In this document: piece after piece, positions 1 to 10,535 of the stretch
Position numbering within the stretch: position 1 is the first letter of the stretch
Layout: every line of letters begins with the position of its first letter
From: Cytospora piceicola
Lineage: Eukaryota > Ascomycota > Sordariomycetes > Diaporthales > Cytosporaceae
DNA: 13,932 nt
Reading direction: 5' to 3'
Assembly (NCBI GenBank): GCA_023375675.1
Contig: JALQBC010000097.1
Coordinates: forward strand, 1 to 13,932
Position numbers and translations under genes: made by a program
The notes under the pieces: model-generated
Told to the model about the DNA's origin: nothing
Databases searched by the model: none
The model's input: only the letters and a program-made list of their open reading frames with translations

Positions 1-545
1 ATATATATATTAAGTTACTTTATCTATATATATACCCGGTATTAAGTTATTAGCCTTAATAGGCCCGATTTAAAAGAGTTTTTAATATTCTTATTTTTTC
101 TTAATACTACTTTACCGTTTAAAGTTAATATTAGTATATAATAAAGTATACTATAATAAAGCCTATTTATTCTTCTAAATAACAATATAAAACATATATT
201 TTAATTCCTTTATATAAGTAGTATAAAGTATTAAAATAGTAAATAATATTTATATTTATTATTTATTAAAAGACTTAACTCCTTTTAAATCTAAGTTTTA
301 TTAGTTCTTTTTTTATTTTACTAATACTATTATATTTTACCTATAAACCTATATACTTACTTTATTTTTATATATACCCCTCGGTTATATATTACCGGTA
401 ACGTATAAGTAATATATTATTTTTTTAAATTAATTCGACTTTAAAATATAGGCTAGCCTGCTTATTTATATACTTTCTAACTATTAAATTTAATATTATA
501 TACGTCTAATTTTATTCGATTTTATAGTATTTTTTTTTTACCCGA
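1..545. other. AT-rich stretch without recognisable genes
   Basis: No reading frame, RNA gene or clear repeat could be supported here. The sequence is dominated by A and T with scattered short CG-containing islands such as ccggta and cccgat, the usual texture of DNA that has lost CpA and TpG while keeping CpG. It may be the decayed remains of another transposable element, but nothing in it can be named. The left edge of the window cuts through a TA dinucleotide run. Confidence 0.6.
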
Positions 546-603
546 TTTTATTAATATAAACAGCTTAAAGAGGAAACCTAGTAAAACCCTCTAGTAAATA
601 AAT

Positions 604-621
604 CCCCCCTACCCCCCCCCC
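604..621. repeat. C-rich tract (C6-TA-C10)
   Basis: Six C, then TA, then ten C form a nearly pure cytosine run inside otherwise very AT-rich DNA. Runs of C lack the CpA dinucleotide that RIP attacks, so such a tract can survive where its surroundings decayed. The complementary strand is a G-run with potential for stacked-G structure, but two runs alone do not make a canonical four-run quadruplex. It lies about 80 bases upstream of the tRNA-like segment and may belong to the same repeat. Confidence 0.8.
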
Positions 622-698
622 TTACTAATTCCAGAAAGCAACTCTTCTTATAAGGGGTCTAAAGCAAGCAAATTTATAATTAAATAGATTCTATAGTA

Positions 699-774
699 GA
701 TTAGATAGTATAGTCGGTAGTTACGTAATAAATATAGTAATTTAAAGGTCTTTAGTTTAAATCCCTTATACAGT
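699..774 (+). pseudogene. tRNA-like segment with RIP-altered pol III A and B boxes
   Basis: Positions 706-717 read tagtatagtcgg, which is what a pol III A box such as TAGCATAGTCGG becomes after CA to TA change. Positions 754-764 read agtttaaatcc, which is what the B box GGTTCAAATCC becomes after TG to TA and CA to TA changes. The 36-base gap between them is in the tRNA range. A three-base-pair D stem (708-710 with 722-724) is still possible, but the T stem and acceptor stem do not pair, so this is not a working tRNA. The best reading is the tRNA-derived head of a SINE; a decayed tRNA gene is the alternative. The identity of the tRNA cannot be told. Confidence 0.55.
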
Positions 775-796
775 GCTTTTCGTAATAAAATTAAAA

Positions 797-890
797 TTGT
801 AAAAATTCGTAAATTAAATAAAATAAAATCGTAAATTTAAATAATTTATAAATTTAAATAATTCGTAATTTAATTAAATAAAATTATAGT
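797..890. repeat. Imperfect 16-23 bp tandem repeats, A-rich
   Basis: Four to five adjacent units share the core cgtaaatttaaataa, with lengths of about 16 to 23 bases (starting near 806, 829, 846 and 862). They follow directly on the tRNA-like segment and probably form the tail of the same SINE-like repeat. Confidence 0.6.
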
Positions 891-944
891 TAAATTAATA
901 AAAATTTCTTTTTTTCTCTTTTTACTTTTATTATATATATATAT

Positions 945-1221
945 AGTATATAATATCTTTTTTATATATAGATATATATTTATTTACTTATATATTTATT
1001 TATTTACTTACTTATTTACTTAGTTACTTACTTATTTAATAAAGTATTTATATAATATATTACTTATATATATATATACTTACTTATTTACTTACTTATT
1101 TATTTACTTACTTACTTAGTTACTTACTTATTTAATAAAGTATTTATATAATATATTACTTATATATATATATATATATACTTACTTACTTACTTATTTA
1201 CTTACTTACTTACTTACTTAC
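945..1221. repeat. TTAC/TTAT microsatellite with a duplicated 96-bp unit
   Basis: The stretch consists of tetranucleotide runs of ttac, ttat and ttta mixed with TA runs. A larger unit is repeated: the segment tagttacttacttatttaa starts at 1021 and again at 1117, followed both times by taaagtatttatataatata, giving a period of 96 bp. The TA run after it is longer in the second copy. A third copy of the core sits directly behind the 3' LTR at 13401. The retrotransposon therefore sits inside this satellite. Confidence 0.85.
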
Positions 1222-1526
1222 TAACGCGGTAGCTAGTAGTACTAGACCTACTAACTTTACGTTAATATCTTTTAAAAAGTATCTCGAATGCTTATTTTAA
1301 TTACTTTTTTTACTAAGATAAGAATAATATATAACGAAGTTTTACTACTTATACTTATCCCGATATAATTAAACTTAAATATTATCTTTTTCGTCTTTCT
1401 GCTTTTATTTCTATAGCCGACGGTTATTCGAGAGTATAAGCTTTTAGGCTTACTTTTAATTAACTTTAACGTAGTAAGGCCGGTAGCTTTTAGTCTTTTA
1501 TAAAGGTTACTTACCTTTACGATATT
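1222..1526 (+). repeat. 5' LTR (part shared with the 3' LTR)
   Basis: This segment aligns to 13095-13399 without any gap. About 41 of 305 positions differ and all are transitions; in about 30 of them this copy has the A or T, so it is the more heavily mutated copy. Compared with the 3' LTR it lacks the first 38 or so bases, including the TG end and the hairpin. The true LTR probably continues to about 1690, but this cannot be fixed since the 3' LTR breaks off at the point where the alignment stops. A TATA-like stretch (atatataac, near 1328) is conserved in both copies and could belong to the old promoter. Confidence 0.88.
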
Positions 1527-2280
1527 TAATATTTGCCTTATAAATCGAATATAAGTTTCTTTAGCTTTTTTAGATTTTTTAATTTAATTAAACTAAAGAT
1601 ATTTTAAAGAATATATCGACGTTTAAAACTATATACCTTTAATCCGTTTAAGTATAAGACTTACCGGAACCGAGGTTTATAACCGTTAGATATTAAGAAT
1701 ATAGATTAAAGGAAGTAAGGTAAATGTTCGAGCTATAACGTTTAATATCGAATTTTACCGATTAATTCTACTTTTATTATAATATACGATAGATTAACGA
1801 CGTTATAAAAATAAGCCTACGAAAGAAGGGGTTTTTTTACCTATTATTAAACCGAATATTTATTTAAAACGAAGAAATATAGAAGGGAAGCGAGTCTTCG
1901 TAGTTAAATATAACCTTACGGTTTACCGGTATCGTATTAATTAAATTAAAAATCTAGGTTTTAAGCTGTTTCTTTTTTAAAAGATTTAGAAAATATTATA
2001 TACGAACAGCTAAACGGTTAACTAATAAGAGAGACGGGTTTTTTAAAAAGCCCGGGGAGGAGAAGGATTATCGTAATAGTTATACCGTTTAGTAATAGTA
2101 TTAATTAAATCTGTTTTACGTTTTACTTTTTAAAATATTTTATTTAAAGTGTTTTTCTTATTTCGATAGGTATTAAGGTAACTAGCGTTTATTTATCTTT
2201 ATTACTATTATCCCGGACTTATATTAAATACTTTTTTTAGTAAACTTAAGATTAATTAAGTATCTTCGGGTTTTATTTAA
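1527..2280 (+). other. LTR remainder and leader before gag
   Basis: This stretch probably holds the rest of the 5' LTR, the primer binding site and the untranslated leader of the retrotransposon. No primer binding site can be read with certainty: the terminal CA of the LTR and a TGG-type PBS start would both be destroyed by RIP. The junction is likely near 1670-1700, where ccggaaccgag is followed by ataaccgttag. An ATG at 1724 opens a frame that differs from the gag frame and meets a stop after four codons; I do not take it as a start. Confidence 0.45.
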
Positions 2281-5200
2281 CACTTTACCGATAAAAAGAA
2301 AGGTTTAATATATTTTTTTATTTTATCTTCTTCTTTTAAGTTTATAGTTATAATATATTAAACACCTTTATCCGTTTTAGATAATAATCTAATATTATAT
2401 AGTAAAGTTAACTATATCGATAGGTTTAATTAAACGACTAACGAAAAGATAAAGATTAAAGATAAGCCGAAAGAAACGTCGAAAGGAAAAGGATAAGAGA
2501 AACTAAATCGTTTAAATAAAAGACAGAGAAAGAAAATATCGACGAAAGATTAACTAACCTTTTTTACTCTTTTAAAAGGGGAGACTAGCGAAACCTCTAT
2601 ACTTTTTAATTAACTTTAAATACCGGCGTATCCCTTTTTAGCTCCTTTACTAATATAATACTTAAGTTTATTTATTAGTATCTTATCGGTCGAAAAGATT
2701 TAAGCTTTTAGTTTTAAGCCTTTCGATAGTATTAATATTACCGATTATCTTAAACGTTATAATATTGTTTATTCGATTTTAAAGATTTCTAATTAATATA
2801 CTTTAAAGATTTTAAAGATAATAGTTATAAGACTAAAGATAGTAACGGACTTTACGATATAGATATCGAGCGTTTAGACTTAGGCTGATTAAGAGAAACG
2901 ATTAAAGTAGGCGTATAGACGTTACGATCGCTAATAGCTTTATACCCCGGATTAAGAAAGAAAAGCTTTTATTTTTATTTATATTATTAACTCTTTAAAG
3001 TTACTTCGTTTTACTGTTTTAAAGTATAATTAACTTTTTATAAAGGCCGGGAAACGAGATTATTAGACTTAGATAGAGTTTTAAGATAAACTCTTTACTT
3101 TTTAAATTAAAGGGTTATATACTAAGCTTAAGGTTATAGAAAATTCTTTAAAAGGCTAGTTTTAGCCTTACTTAATAGATAATCTTTTAAAGCTTTATTT
3201 AATCGTTTAATATAAAGAAGAGCGTAATAAAAAGATATCTAGACGTGATATTTATAATAACCGGAGGGGACGAGATTCTGTCTTTCCGGTAGTAACTTTA
3301 TAGACTTATTAACCGGATTTTACGCCGGCTTTTCTTTTTAAAGACCTTGCTTTTTAAGATAAGGCTGTTTAATTCTATACTTAAGCCGTAGTCTTTAAGA
3401 TCTTTAATAGGTAAGACTTAGACTTATAAGCTAATGTTAGTTCTTTAGTTATATCCGACGATTAGTATAAAGATCTTTTTAAATAACTAGATAACTTAAA
3501 GATTAGTAATATAAACCTTTAAAAGAAAATTAGTTAAAAGAACTCCCGTTTTTAATAAGATATTAATAATATTTAAAACTAAATATACGAAAAGGTTAAA
3601 GCCTAATTATATAATTATTATTAGTTGTTTAAGAGTGTTTTATTAAAAGACTAGATTTAAAATCCTACCTTTTCGACTAGCTTTAATAATATCGTTAAAT
3701 ACGTAGCTAATAGAGAATATATTAATAAGTAAAACCTTACTGTTTACGTTTATTATTATAAGATAGAGGTTAACTAGTTTAAGAAGGATAGGACTAAGAA
3801 ACTTTATTACGGATATAGACAGAATAACTATAATACTAATCGATACCTTTTACTTAAAAAGCTAAAAAGAAAAGGTATTCTCTTCTGTTTAAATTTAAGA
3901 CGAATACTTTAGGTAATTAAAACGAAAGACGAGGTTTTTAAAGGTAAAGGAAAGCTAGTCCGGGCAGACTTAATTAGCTAGTATCGTAATAAAAAGAGAG
4001 TAGAAGCTTTTTAAGTTATTTTAGTAACTTTAAAGCTTTAGGCTTAAGATAATTAAAACTAAATACTTATAGTTAAAAGGTATAGAATCTTAGTTAAACG
4101 TAAACCTCGATTCCAAGGTAATTTTAAGTATATTATCGGTAAGCTGTCTTATAATCTTATAAATAACTTTAATAGCGATAATATAAATATTAGGTCGATT
4201 TAAGCGGTTATTAATTAAGGTAGTATTCTAAATATATTTTCCGGATATGTATTATTTAAAAAGCTAACTATTACCGCTTTTTTAACGATAATTTTTAATA
4301 TCGAAGAGTAAGGAAAAGTTTTTAACGCTAATAATTAAGCTTAAGTTAACGATAGCGTTATTAAAAGGCGAAAGACTACTTAAGTTAAAAACGAAGTTTT
4401 AAAAACCGCTATTTAGAATGTTCTGATATTTAAAGACTAAGCTAAAAAGAAGGCTAAAGAGAATAATGTTAATTAGCTACCTTTAAAAGAGAACTTGTAA
4501 ACAGAAGTACGAAACGCTATCCCGGATTTTAGAAAAATATTAGTTAATCGGTTTTTCTATACTTTTAAAGAATATATTTAAGATAAAATCCTTTAAATAC
4601 GCCTCGACTTTAAAAATAGTATTATTTATTATATTTAAATACTTTAAGATAATAAGATAAAGATTATTTATCTTAATTATAAAAAAAGCTAAGACTTAAA
4701 CGATAAAGTAAATAATTAACTTAAAGCTTTAAATATAATAGTAGTCCGATAAGAGGATAAGTCTTTATAATAAGATTAGCTCGGCTTCGACTTAATTAAG
4801 TTTTTTTTTAAAAACTAAAAAGTTTTTAATACTTAAATTAGTATAATTAAAGTATATTTTTATTAAAGAGTTATTAATATAGATATTTATATTAAAAGAC
4901 TTTAAAAAAGTATTGCTCCGGTTTACTACTTTATTATCTAAATCGGATCTAAAAGTAGTAATACTTAGCTATTGATACTCGATACCGGAGCCGAACTTAA
5001 CCTTTTAAAAGTAAGTATCTACGATAAGTATAGACTTCCGGTTATTTAAACCGATATCGGTTCTTAAACGTACGATAAAGGAAAGATTAACTTTTTAAAC
5101 GTTTTTAAAACCCCGGTTTAAATCGGAGGTTATTATAAGTAAGTCGTTTTTTATATAGTAGAAAATAGAATTATAAAGATAAACTATAATATCCTTCTCG

Positions 5201-5340
5201 GGATATTATTTATCCTTTAAATAAAGCTTACTTTCGAATATTCGCCCGATAACTTATTTAAAGCTAATTTTCGTTTTAGTAATATTAAACTAATTATTAT
5301 AGTAAGAGGTAAGCTTAAAACTTCTGTTTAAGTTAACTTT
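2281..5340 (+). pseudogene. gag: gag-protease of Ty3/gypsy element, RIP-inactivated
   Basis: One frame (first codon positions 2281, 2284 and so on) reads as protein over about 1000 codons if TAA/TAG are taken as former Gln or Trp codons. The part up to about 2640 is rich in Lys, Glu and Asp and looks disordered. A gag-like region follows, with a phrase near 2720-2765 (PFDSINITDYLKRYN) of the type seen at the start of fungal capsid domains. A retropepsin-like aspartic protease ends the frame: the catalytic triplet Asp-Thr-Gly is intact at 4981-4989 (DTGAELNLL), and the conserved Ile-Leu-Leu-Gly of the protease C-terminus lies at 5191-5202. No zinc knuckle of the Cys-Cys-His-Cys type could be read; its Cys and His codons are RIP targets. 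The start codon is not identifiable. About 900 codons before the protease is long for gag, which is often 300-500 residues. Confidence 0.75.
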
Positions 5341-5342
5341 TA

Positions 5343-8300
5343 TTCGGAGAATAAGCTTAGAAAAAACTAAAGCTTAATAGTTATACTTTCGAAAAGCGCG
5401 GCGCTATTAGTAATAAAAACGTCTTTACTTAGGTTTCCGACTAACTCGAACTAAGTAATATTCTTATCCTTTTTTTATCCGATAAGGATATACCTATATT
5501 TATTTTAGTAGTATTTAAGATAGTTAAGATAGAACTTATAAATATATACCTTTTTATTTAATAGAAAGAAAACTGTTATTATTTTTATAGTTAGTATAAG
5601 CGATAAACTAAGAAACTATAGAAAAAGGGTTTTAACTTACCTCCTTTTTAAAAGTAAATGTACCGGGCTGTTAAAGAAATAGTAAGGATAGTTAATACCT
5701 TTTATAAAAAAGTTACTTTTAAAGTTAAGCCGGTTAATAATTTAAAACTAAATAGCTCTATTTTAAAAAGAGATCCGATATAGAAAGTAAAAAAAGTCGA
5801 AGTAGTTAAAGCTAATTAAGCTAAGTTATCGTTTAGTAAATACGACTTTTAAATTTAGCCGAAGTTTTTAAATATCGAGCTTAAAAGCCGATTAATAAAG
5901 GAGAGGTAAAAGAAGATATTAAAAACTAGTTATAATAATTTTAATCCGGCTAAAATAGAGATATTCCGGTATATATTAATTAACTAAGAAAAGAGTTTAG
6001 TATAGGATTAGTCTAAAATTAGAGAAATTATCGAGGAAGTTACTTTTCTTTAAGTTATTCGAACTATTTTTTATAACGTTTTCTAGTTAAAGAATATCTT
6101 AATCTCTTATATTTTTAAGTCGAAGACTTTAAAGCTATTTAAAGAATATTTAAGAAAACGGATTATTAAGAATAGTTATAGTTTATACTATAATCGTTAG
6201 TTTTTAATTTAAAAGAAAGATAGTAGCCTTTATTTTATTAATAACGCTTAAAAGTATAATACGTTTACGATTAAAGACGCTTTTATACTATTAGCGGCTG
6301 ATTAATTCTTTAAGAAGTTTATAATATATAAGATTTTGTTTTTCTTCGACTTTTTTTTTAAGTATAATTAAGTTAAGCTTTATCCGAATAGTCGGAATAT
6401 AATAACGTTTACTACTTCTTTAGGTTTTTTCCGGATATATATTTTACCGATAAAAGCGATAAACTTTATTACTTAATTTATAAAGATTATAATCCGATTA
6501 TTATACGACTTAATTCTTTATATTTATTAAGCTTTCCTTAACGATATTACCGTTAAAGGTTCGAAGTTAACTTATTTAAATAAAATATTAAAAAAACTCC
6601 TAGGTATTTACCGTTATATTATAGAATATATTTATAACCTTAATTAAGTCTTTTTTAATACCGAATTAATAAAGGCGACGATTTTAGGTATTAAATTTAA
6701 ATAGTATTAAAAGCAGGTAAATATTATCGGTTATATATATAGGTTAATCGGGCGTTTTCTTTAACTAAAAAAGATTTAAAAGATTAAAAGCTAAACGGTT
6801 TATAATAATCTTAAAAACCTCCGATTATTTTTAAAGATAGCCGTTTACTATAACTATTAGATTTAAAACTTTACTATTATCGCTCGACTACTTTATAACC
6901 TAATAAAGAAAGACGTTTTATTCCGATAGAAAAAAGCTTAACAAATCGTTATAAAAGAGTTAATTAACGTGCTAGTTAATAAACCGGTTATTATCGGGAT
7001 TAATTACTTACCTAGTATCGAAGTTATTATTTTAATAATCGATACTAGTTTAGTTAAATAAGAAGCTATTTTAATATAAGAGGTCGAAGGATATCGGAAA
7101 CTAGTTTATTTCGAGAGTAGTTTTTAGACTTAAGCTAAATAAAAGTATAATACTACGAAGAAAGAGTATCGGGTAGCTTTTTACGCTTTTCGGCGACTTT
7201 ATTAATATTTTTTTAAATATTATTTTATTTTAAAAATAGATATATAAGTTTTTGTTAATTAAATTAATAAAAGAATATCGGATATTTTAAGTACTTTAGT
7301 AAGTTATTAAATCGCTATTATTAAAATCTTTAACTTTACTATTAAATATATTTCTAAGACGAAAAATCTTATCGCCGATATACTTTCCCGGCTACTAATT
7401 TTTAAAGCTTTAGCCGAAGATCCGGAAGGAAACTTTAACGACTAGTACGATATTTAAATTAATATAATATTAGTAAAAGAAATTTTAAACTTAAAGTTAA
7501 TCTAGTTCGATAAATCTTTATAATACGTAAGGTTTTTTACTACTAGTATTATTCTTTAAAGGATATAGAGATAAGCCGTTAAACGATTTAAGAATAAGGC
7601 GTTAAGATATTAAGTAATTAATTATACCTTTTAAAAACAGAAGGAGAAAAAGCTTTTACGCTAGCGTATTATTAATAATCCCGACTTTTAACAGAAAATC
7701 CTCTGGAATTATTATAAGAAATTCGGATATAAAGGCTATAATATAATATTTATTAGGCTTAAAGGACTATATTTCTAAAGACAGCTTTAGTTAAACGTTA
7801 CCGAAGCTATTTAAACTTATCTTAAGTATAATAAGTACGATCCGAAACTTTAAAGCGAAGGTATTTATTTTACAGTCCTCGGACGGCTATTCGAAAAGAT
7901 TAAAGTTAATATTTAATATATACTTAATAATTAAAGCTATTAATTTCTTATTAAAGCCCGATATAATTTAATAGGATACGTAATTATTAAACCGATAAAA
8001 AAATCGGATTTACCGACGATAAAGAGGTTTTTTTAAAAAGATATTATTTTTACTTACAGATATCTATTATTTATTAATATCGACGGAAGACTAAAGAATA
8101 AGGGAGAGTTTAAAGCTACTATTAAATAACTTAGTATTCTTTTTATTTAAGTTTCGCCTTATAATCCTCCGGCTTAAAGGATTATTAAAGAAGGATATTA
8201 CTTTATTGCTAGTATTTTAACTAAGATAGCAGATAAGCGGATATTATAGCGGTAGTATTTTAAGATTATAATCTTTACTAATTATACCTCGATCTGCTAT

Positions 8301-9225
8301 TTTTATAGTTTTATACCTTTTTACTTTATTTTTAAATAAAAACTATTAATTCTTTTAAAAACCGAGATTTTTATATAAAGGGTTACTTTATAAAAGCCTG
8401 ATTAAAGCAGTTAAAAAGCTTTTAAGGCGAGAATTCGATTTATAGCTAATTAGAGAGCAGATATTTAAACCGCTATCGAAGTAGTAATATTATACCGATA
8501 AAAGGTAGCCGATAAAGTAAACTTTCGAGGTTTAATTAAAAAAAGCCGGCTTTAAAAAGATAATATAGTTTTAGTTTATAACTATATAAAGAAAATGTTT
8601 TATTCGAAGACTGTTAAGATTACCTACCGGTAAAAAGAACTATTTATCGTTAATTAAGTTTTACTTAAATACGTTTATTAACTCCGGATAACTAATAAGA
8701 TCCTTTTTAAAGGTATATTCTCTACTAAAAACATTAAGAAGTTTATTTAAAATACTTAAAGTTTTTAAAAACTAAAGACTCCGATACTATAAGATTAAAG
8801 TAAAGATAGATAAGTTCCTTTCTTAAGTAATAAGCTTTTATTAGTTTTTTTACCTTTTATCTATAAAGCCGTCGAAAGACTTTTAAAAGTTTATTAAAAT
8901 AAAGTACTTATAACCGATATATTTTAAGTTTTAAAACTCGATATCTTTATTTTACTTAGCCTTAGTTAATTTTAAAATCCTTTAAGAATTTTAATCTTTA
9001 TAGTTCTCGATATAAGGGAAGAAGATAATTTAAACGACTTCGATAATCTAAACGAAGTAACTATTTTTAATTTTCGACTTTAAACTCGGGCGATAATAAA
9101 AGAAATATCCGAGTAAAGAAAGGCTAAGTAAGATAATTAGTTTATTTAAATCTTAACACGTCGAATTAAAAATAATAATTTCTTTATATCTTCTTTATAA
9201 GATATTTATTATAAACCTTTACTTT
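5343..9225 (+). pseudogene. pol: pol: reverse transcriptase, RNase H and integrase, RIP-inactivated
   Basis: The frame starting at 5343 reads through about 1290 codons with stops at former Gln/Trp codons. The reverse transcriptase lies at about 6000-6800, with its catalytic Asp-Asp changed to Asn-Asp (AAC GAT, 6540-6545, FLND). RNase H follows at about 7020-7400; its four acidic residues are kept (Asp 7041, Glu 7164, Asp 7239, Asp 7377 in the phrase LIADILSR). The integrase zinc finger has perfect H-X4-H-X29-C-X2-C spacing, but all four ligands are now Tyr (7713, 7728, 7818, 7827). The core has Asn at 7908 (was Asp), Asp at 8082 and Glu at 8190, that is D-X35-E. A GPY/F-like module (tacCGG...TTTATCGTT, about 8622-8651) and an acidic tail to about 9225 end the protein. 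No chromodomain was seen. The frame is -1 relative to gag-protease. Confidence 0.92.
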
Positions 9226-9449
9226 TTTAATATTATTAATTCTTATTTTATTCTTTTTTCTTTTAGTTTTTACTATTTAAGAATATCTAGTTAATCTGCC
9301 TACCGTTTATAAACTATTACCTATCTATTATAAGACTATCTAGATATAGTTTTTTACCGTTAATATTTTATTTTATTACTATCTTTTTATTACTTTTAGT
9401 TTTCTTTTATTTTTATTTTATTTCTTTTAGTTTTCGTTTTATTTATATT
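9226..9449. other. Pyrimidine-rich spacer after pol
   Basis: After the last readable pol codons the plus strand becomes very T-rich (runs such as ttcttttttcttttag and ttttcttttatttttatttta). Nothing codes here. It separates pol from the next readable frame. It is not the element's polypurine tract, which lies much further downstream at 13046. Confidence 0.6.
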
Positions 9450-10535
9450 ATGTTTATTTAAGCAGCTTTATATTATAAGTATAGCTGCTAAAGAAAAGAA
9501 GGCTGTTTACGGTTTTAGTTTTTAGTTTCCGAGAAAAAGTATCGATTTTAATATTAAAAAATCTTATCTATTTTTATACGAAAATTCATTTACTTATTTA
9601 TTTACCGGATTTATACTTTTATAATTAACTTTATTTTTATATTCTCTTTATAAATTCGGTTTTCTTCGGATAGCTGTTAATATAGTAAGTTATTATTTAC
9701 GATAAAACTATTTCTTTTCGGTAATATTAACCGGTATAACTACTTTATCTTTAGTTTTACGCTTTTTAAAATTTACAAAAGATAATCGAGCTATAGCTAA
9801 GTTATATCGGATAACCTTATATACCTTATTATTAAATTAGTTAATTAGGTTTATCTAGTTAAAGTTATAATTAATAATAGTAACTTTAAAAATATAATTA
9901 ACGTAAGCTTTAAAATAAATACTAAAGTAAAAAAGATATTTAAAAAAGGGATAGTTAACGTATAATCGAACCGGATTTCCGTTTTTATTTTTATACTTTA
10001 TATAAAAAGTACCGAAAACTTTAATATAATAGTTATAAGTATTCCGATTTCGGTAGCTAAAAAATCCGATTATTATAGCCTGTTACTTTACTACTCGAGT
10101 CTTAATCCGCTTAATATATCTTCTAAATAAAAGTCTGCTAAAGAGATAAACCGTAAAAAGCTAATAGTTACGTTTATTAGTTTTAACGAAGTTATTAAAG
10201 TAAAGAGTAAGCCGGTCGGTAAAGGCAATAAATACGGTAATGTTTTTAATCGCTTACTAATAATAGTATTAACTAAGTTTACTTTTATACTTAAAAAAGG
10301 TAATATAATTAAGAATATCGTTCCGAGTTCTGTTAAAATCGTTAAAGTTATTCTTTATACTTTTAAGACTTTTAAAGATAAGGAGGTGTTAAACAGTATT
10401 GTTTTCGATATAAAGCCGAATAAAAGCGTAAGAGTAAATTTAAAAAGGCTATTTAAAAAGAGCTTATATTTCCGAAGAACGGTTAATACTAATAAAGGAA
10501 GAAGATATTTTAAGTATATAAGAGAAGTACGTTAG
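9450..10535 (+). pseudogene. Unidentified ORF downstream of pol, RIP-degraded
   Basis: From an ATG at 9450 one frame (the same phase as pol) reads about 360 codons with only about a dozen stops, a lower density than most of the window. Its last part, 10131-10532, is 134 codons without any stop. The start has a Cys-rich phrase (Y-K-Y-S-C-x-R-K-E-G-C-L-R-F, with Tyr likely from His). After the stop at 10533 the same frame continues with a very basic Lys/Arg-rich stretch to about 10640. I do not recognise the protein: no reverse transcriptase, integrase, or clear envelope features such as a signal peptide plus transmembrane pair could be shown. It lies inside the LTRs, so it is either an accessory gene of the element or part of a nested insertion. 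Confidence 0.45.

Larger units (their letters stand above)
546..895 (+). mobile_element. Possible tRNA-derived SINE, RIP-degraded
   Basis: The tRNA-like segment at 699-774 is followed by an A/T-rich tail made of imperfect short repeats: cgtaaattaaataaaat, then tcgtaaatttaaataat, then ttataaatttaaataat, then cgtaatttaattaaata. A tRNA-like head with internal pol III promoter boxes plus a simple A-rich tail is the classic SINE layout. The stretch also keeps more CA and TG dinucleotides (for example at 559, 632, 665 and 771) than the surrounding DNA. The outer limits are my estimate, no target-site duplication was found, and a poly-A or pol III terminator end could not be fixed. Confidence 0.4.

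Noticed and set aside
699..774. Functional tRNA gene
   Set aside because: Only the D stem pairs; the T stem and acceptor stem do not, and both promoter boxes carry changed invariant bases. Kept as a tRNA-like fossil only.
945..1221. CRISPR-like or regulatory repeat array
   Set aside because: Repeats are simple ttac/ttat and TA runs without distinct spacers; this is a microsatellite.
1724..1738. ATG as the start of gag
   Set aside because: The frame meets a stop after four codons and is not the frame that reads as gag further on; TAA there could be an old CAA, but nothing supports this start.
3880..3915. Zinc knuckle in gag
   Set aside because: Only one Cys codon (3889 region) is present and the C-X2-C-X4-H-X4-C spacing cannot be laid over the codons even if RIP changes are allowed.
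9450..10535. Helitron replication protein or envelope protein
   Set aside because: A Cys-x-Arg-Phe phrase near the start recalled Helitron proteins, but no Rep catalytic motif or helicase motif follows; no signal peptide plus membrane anchor for an envelope was seen.
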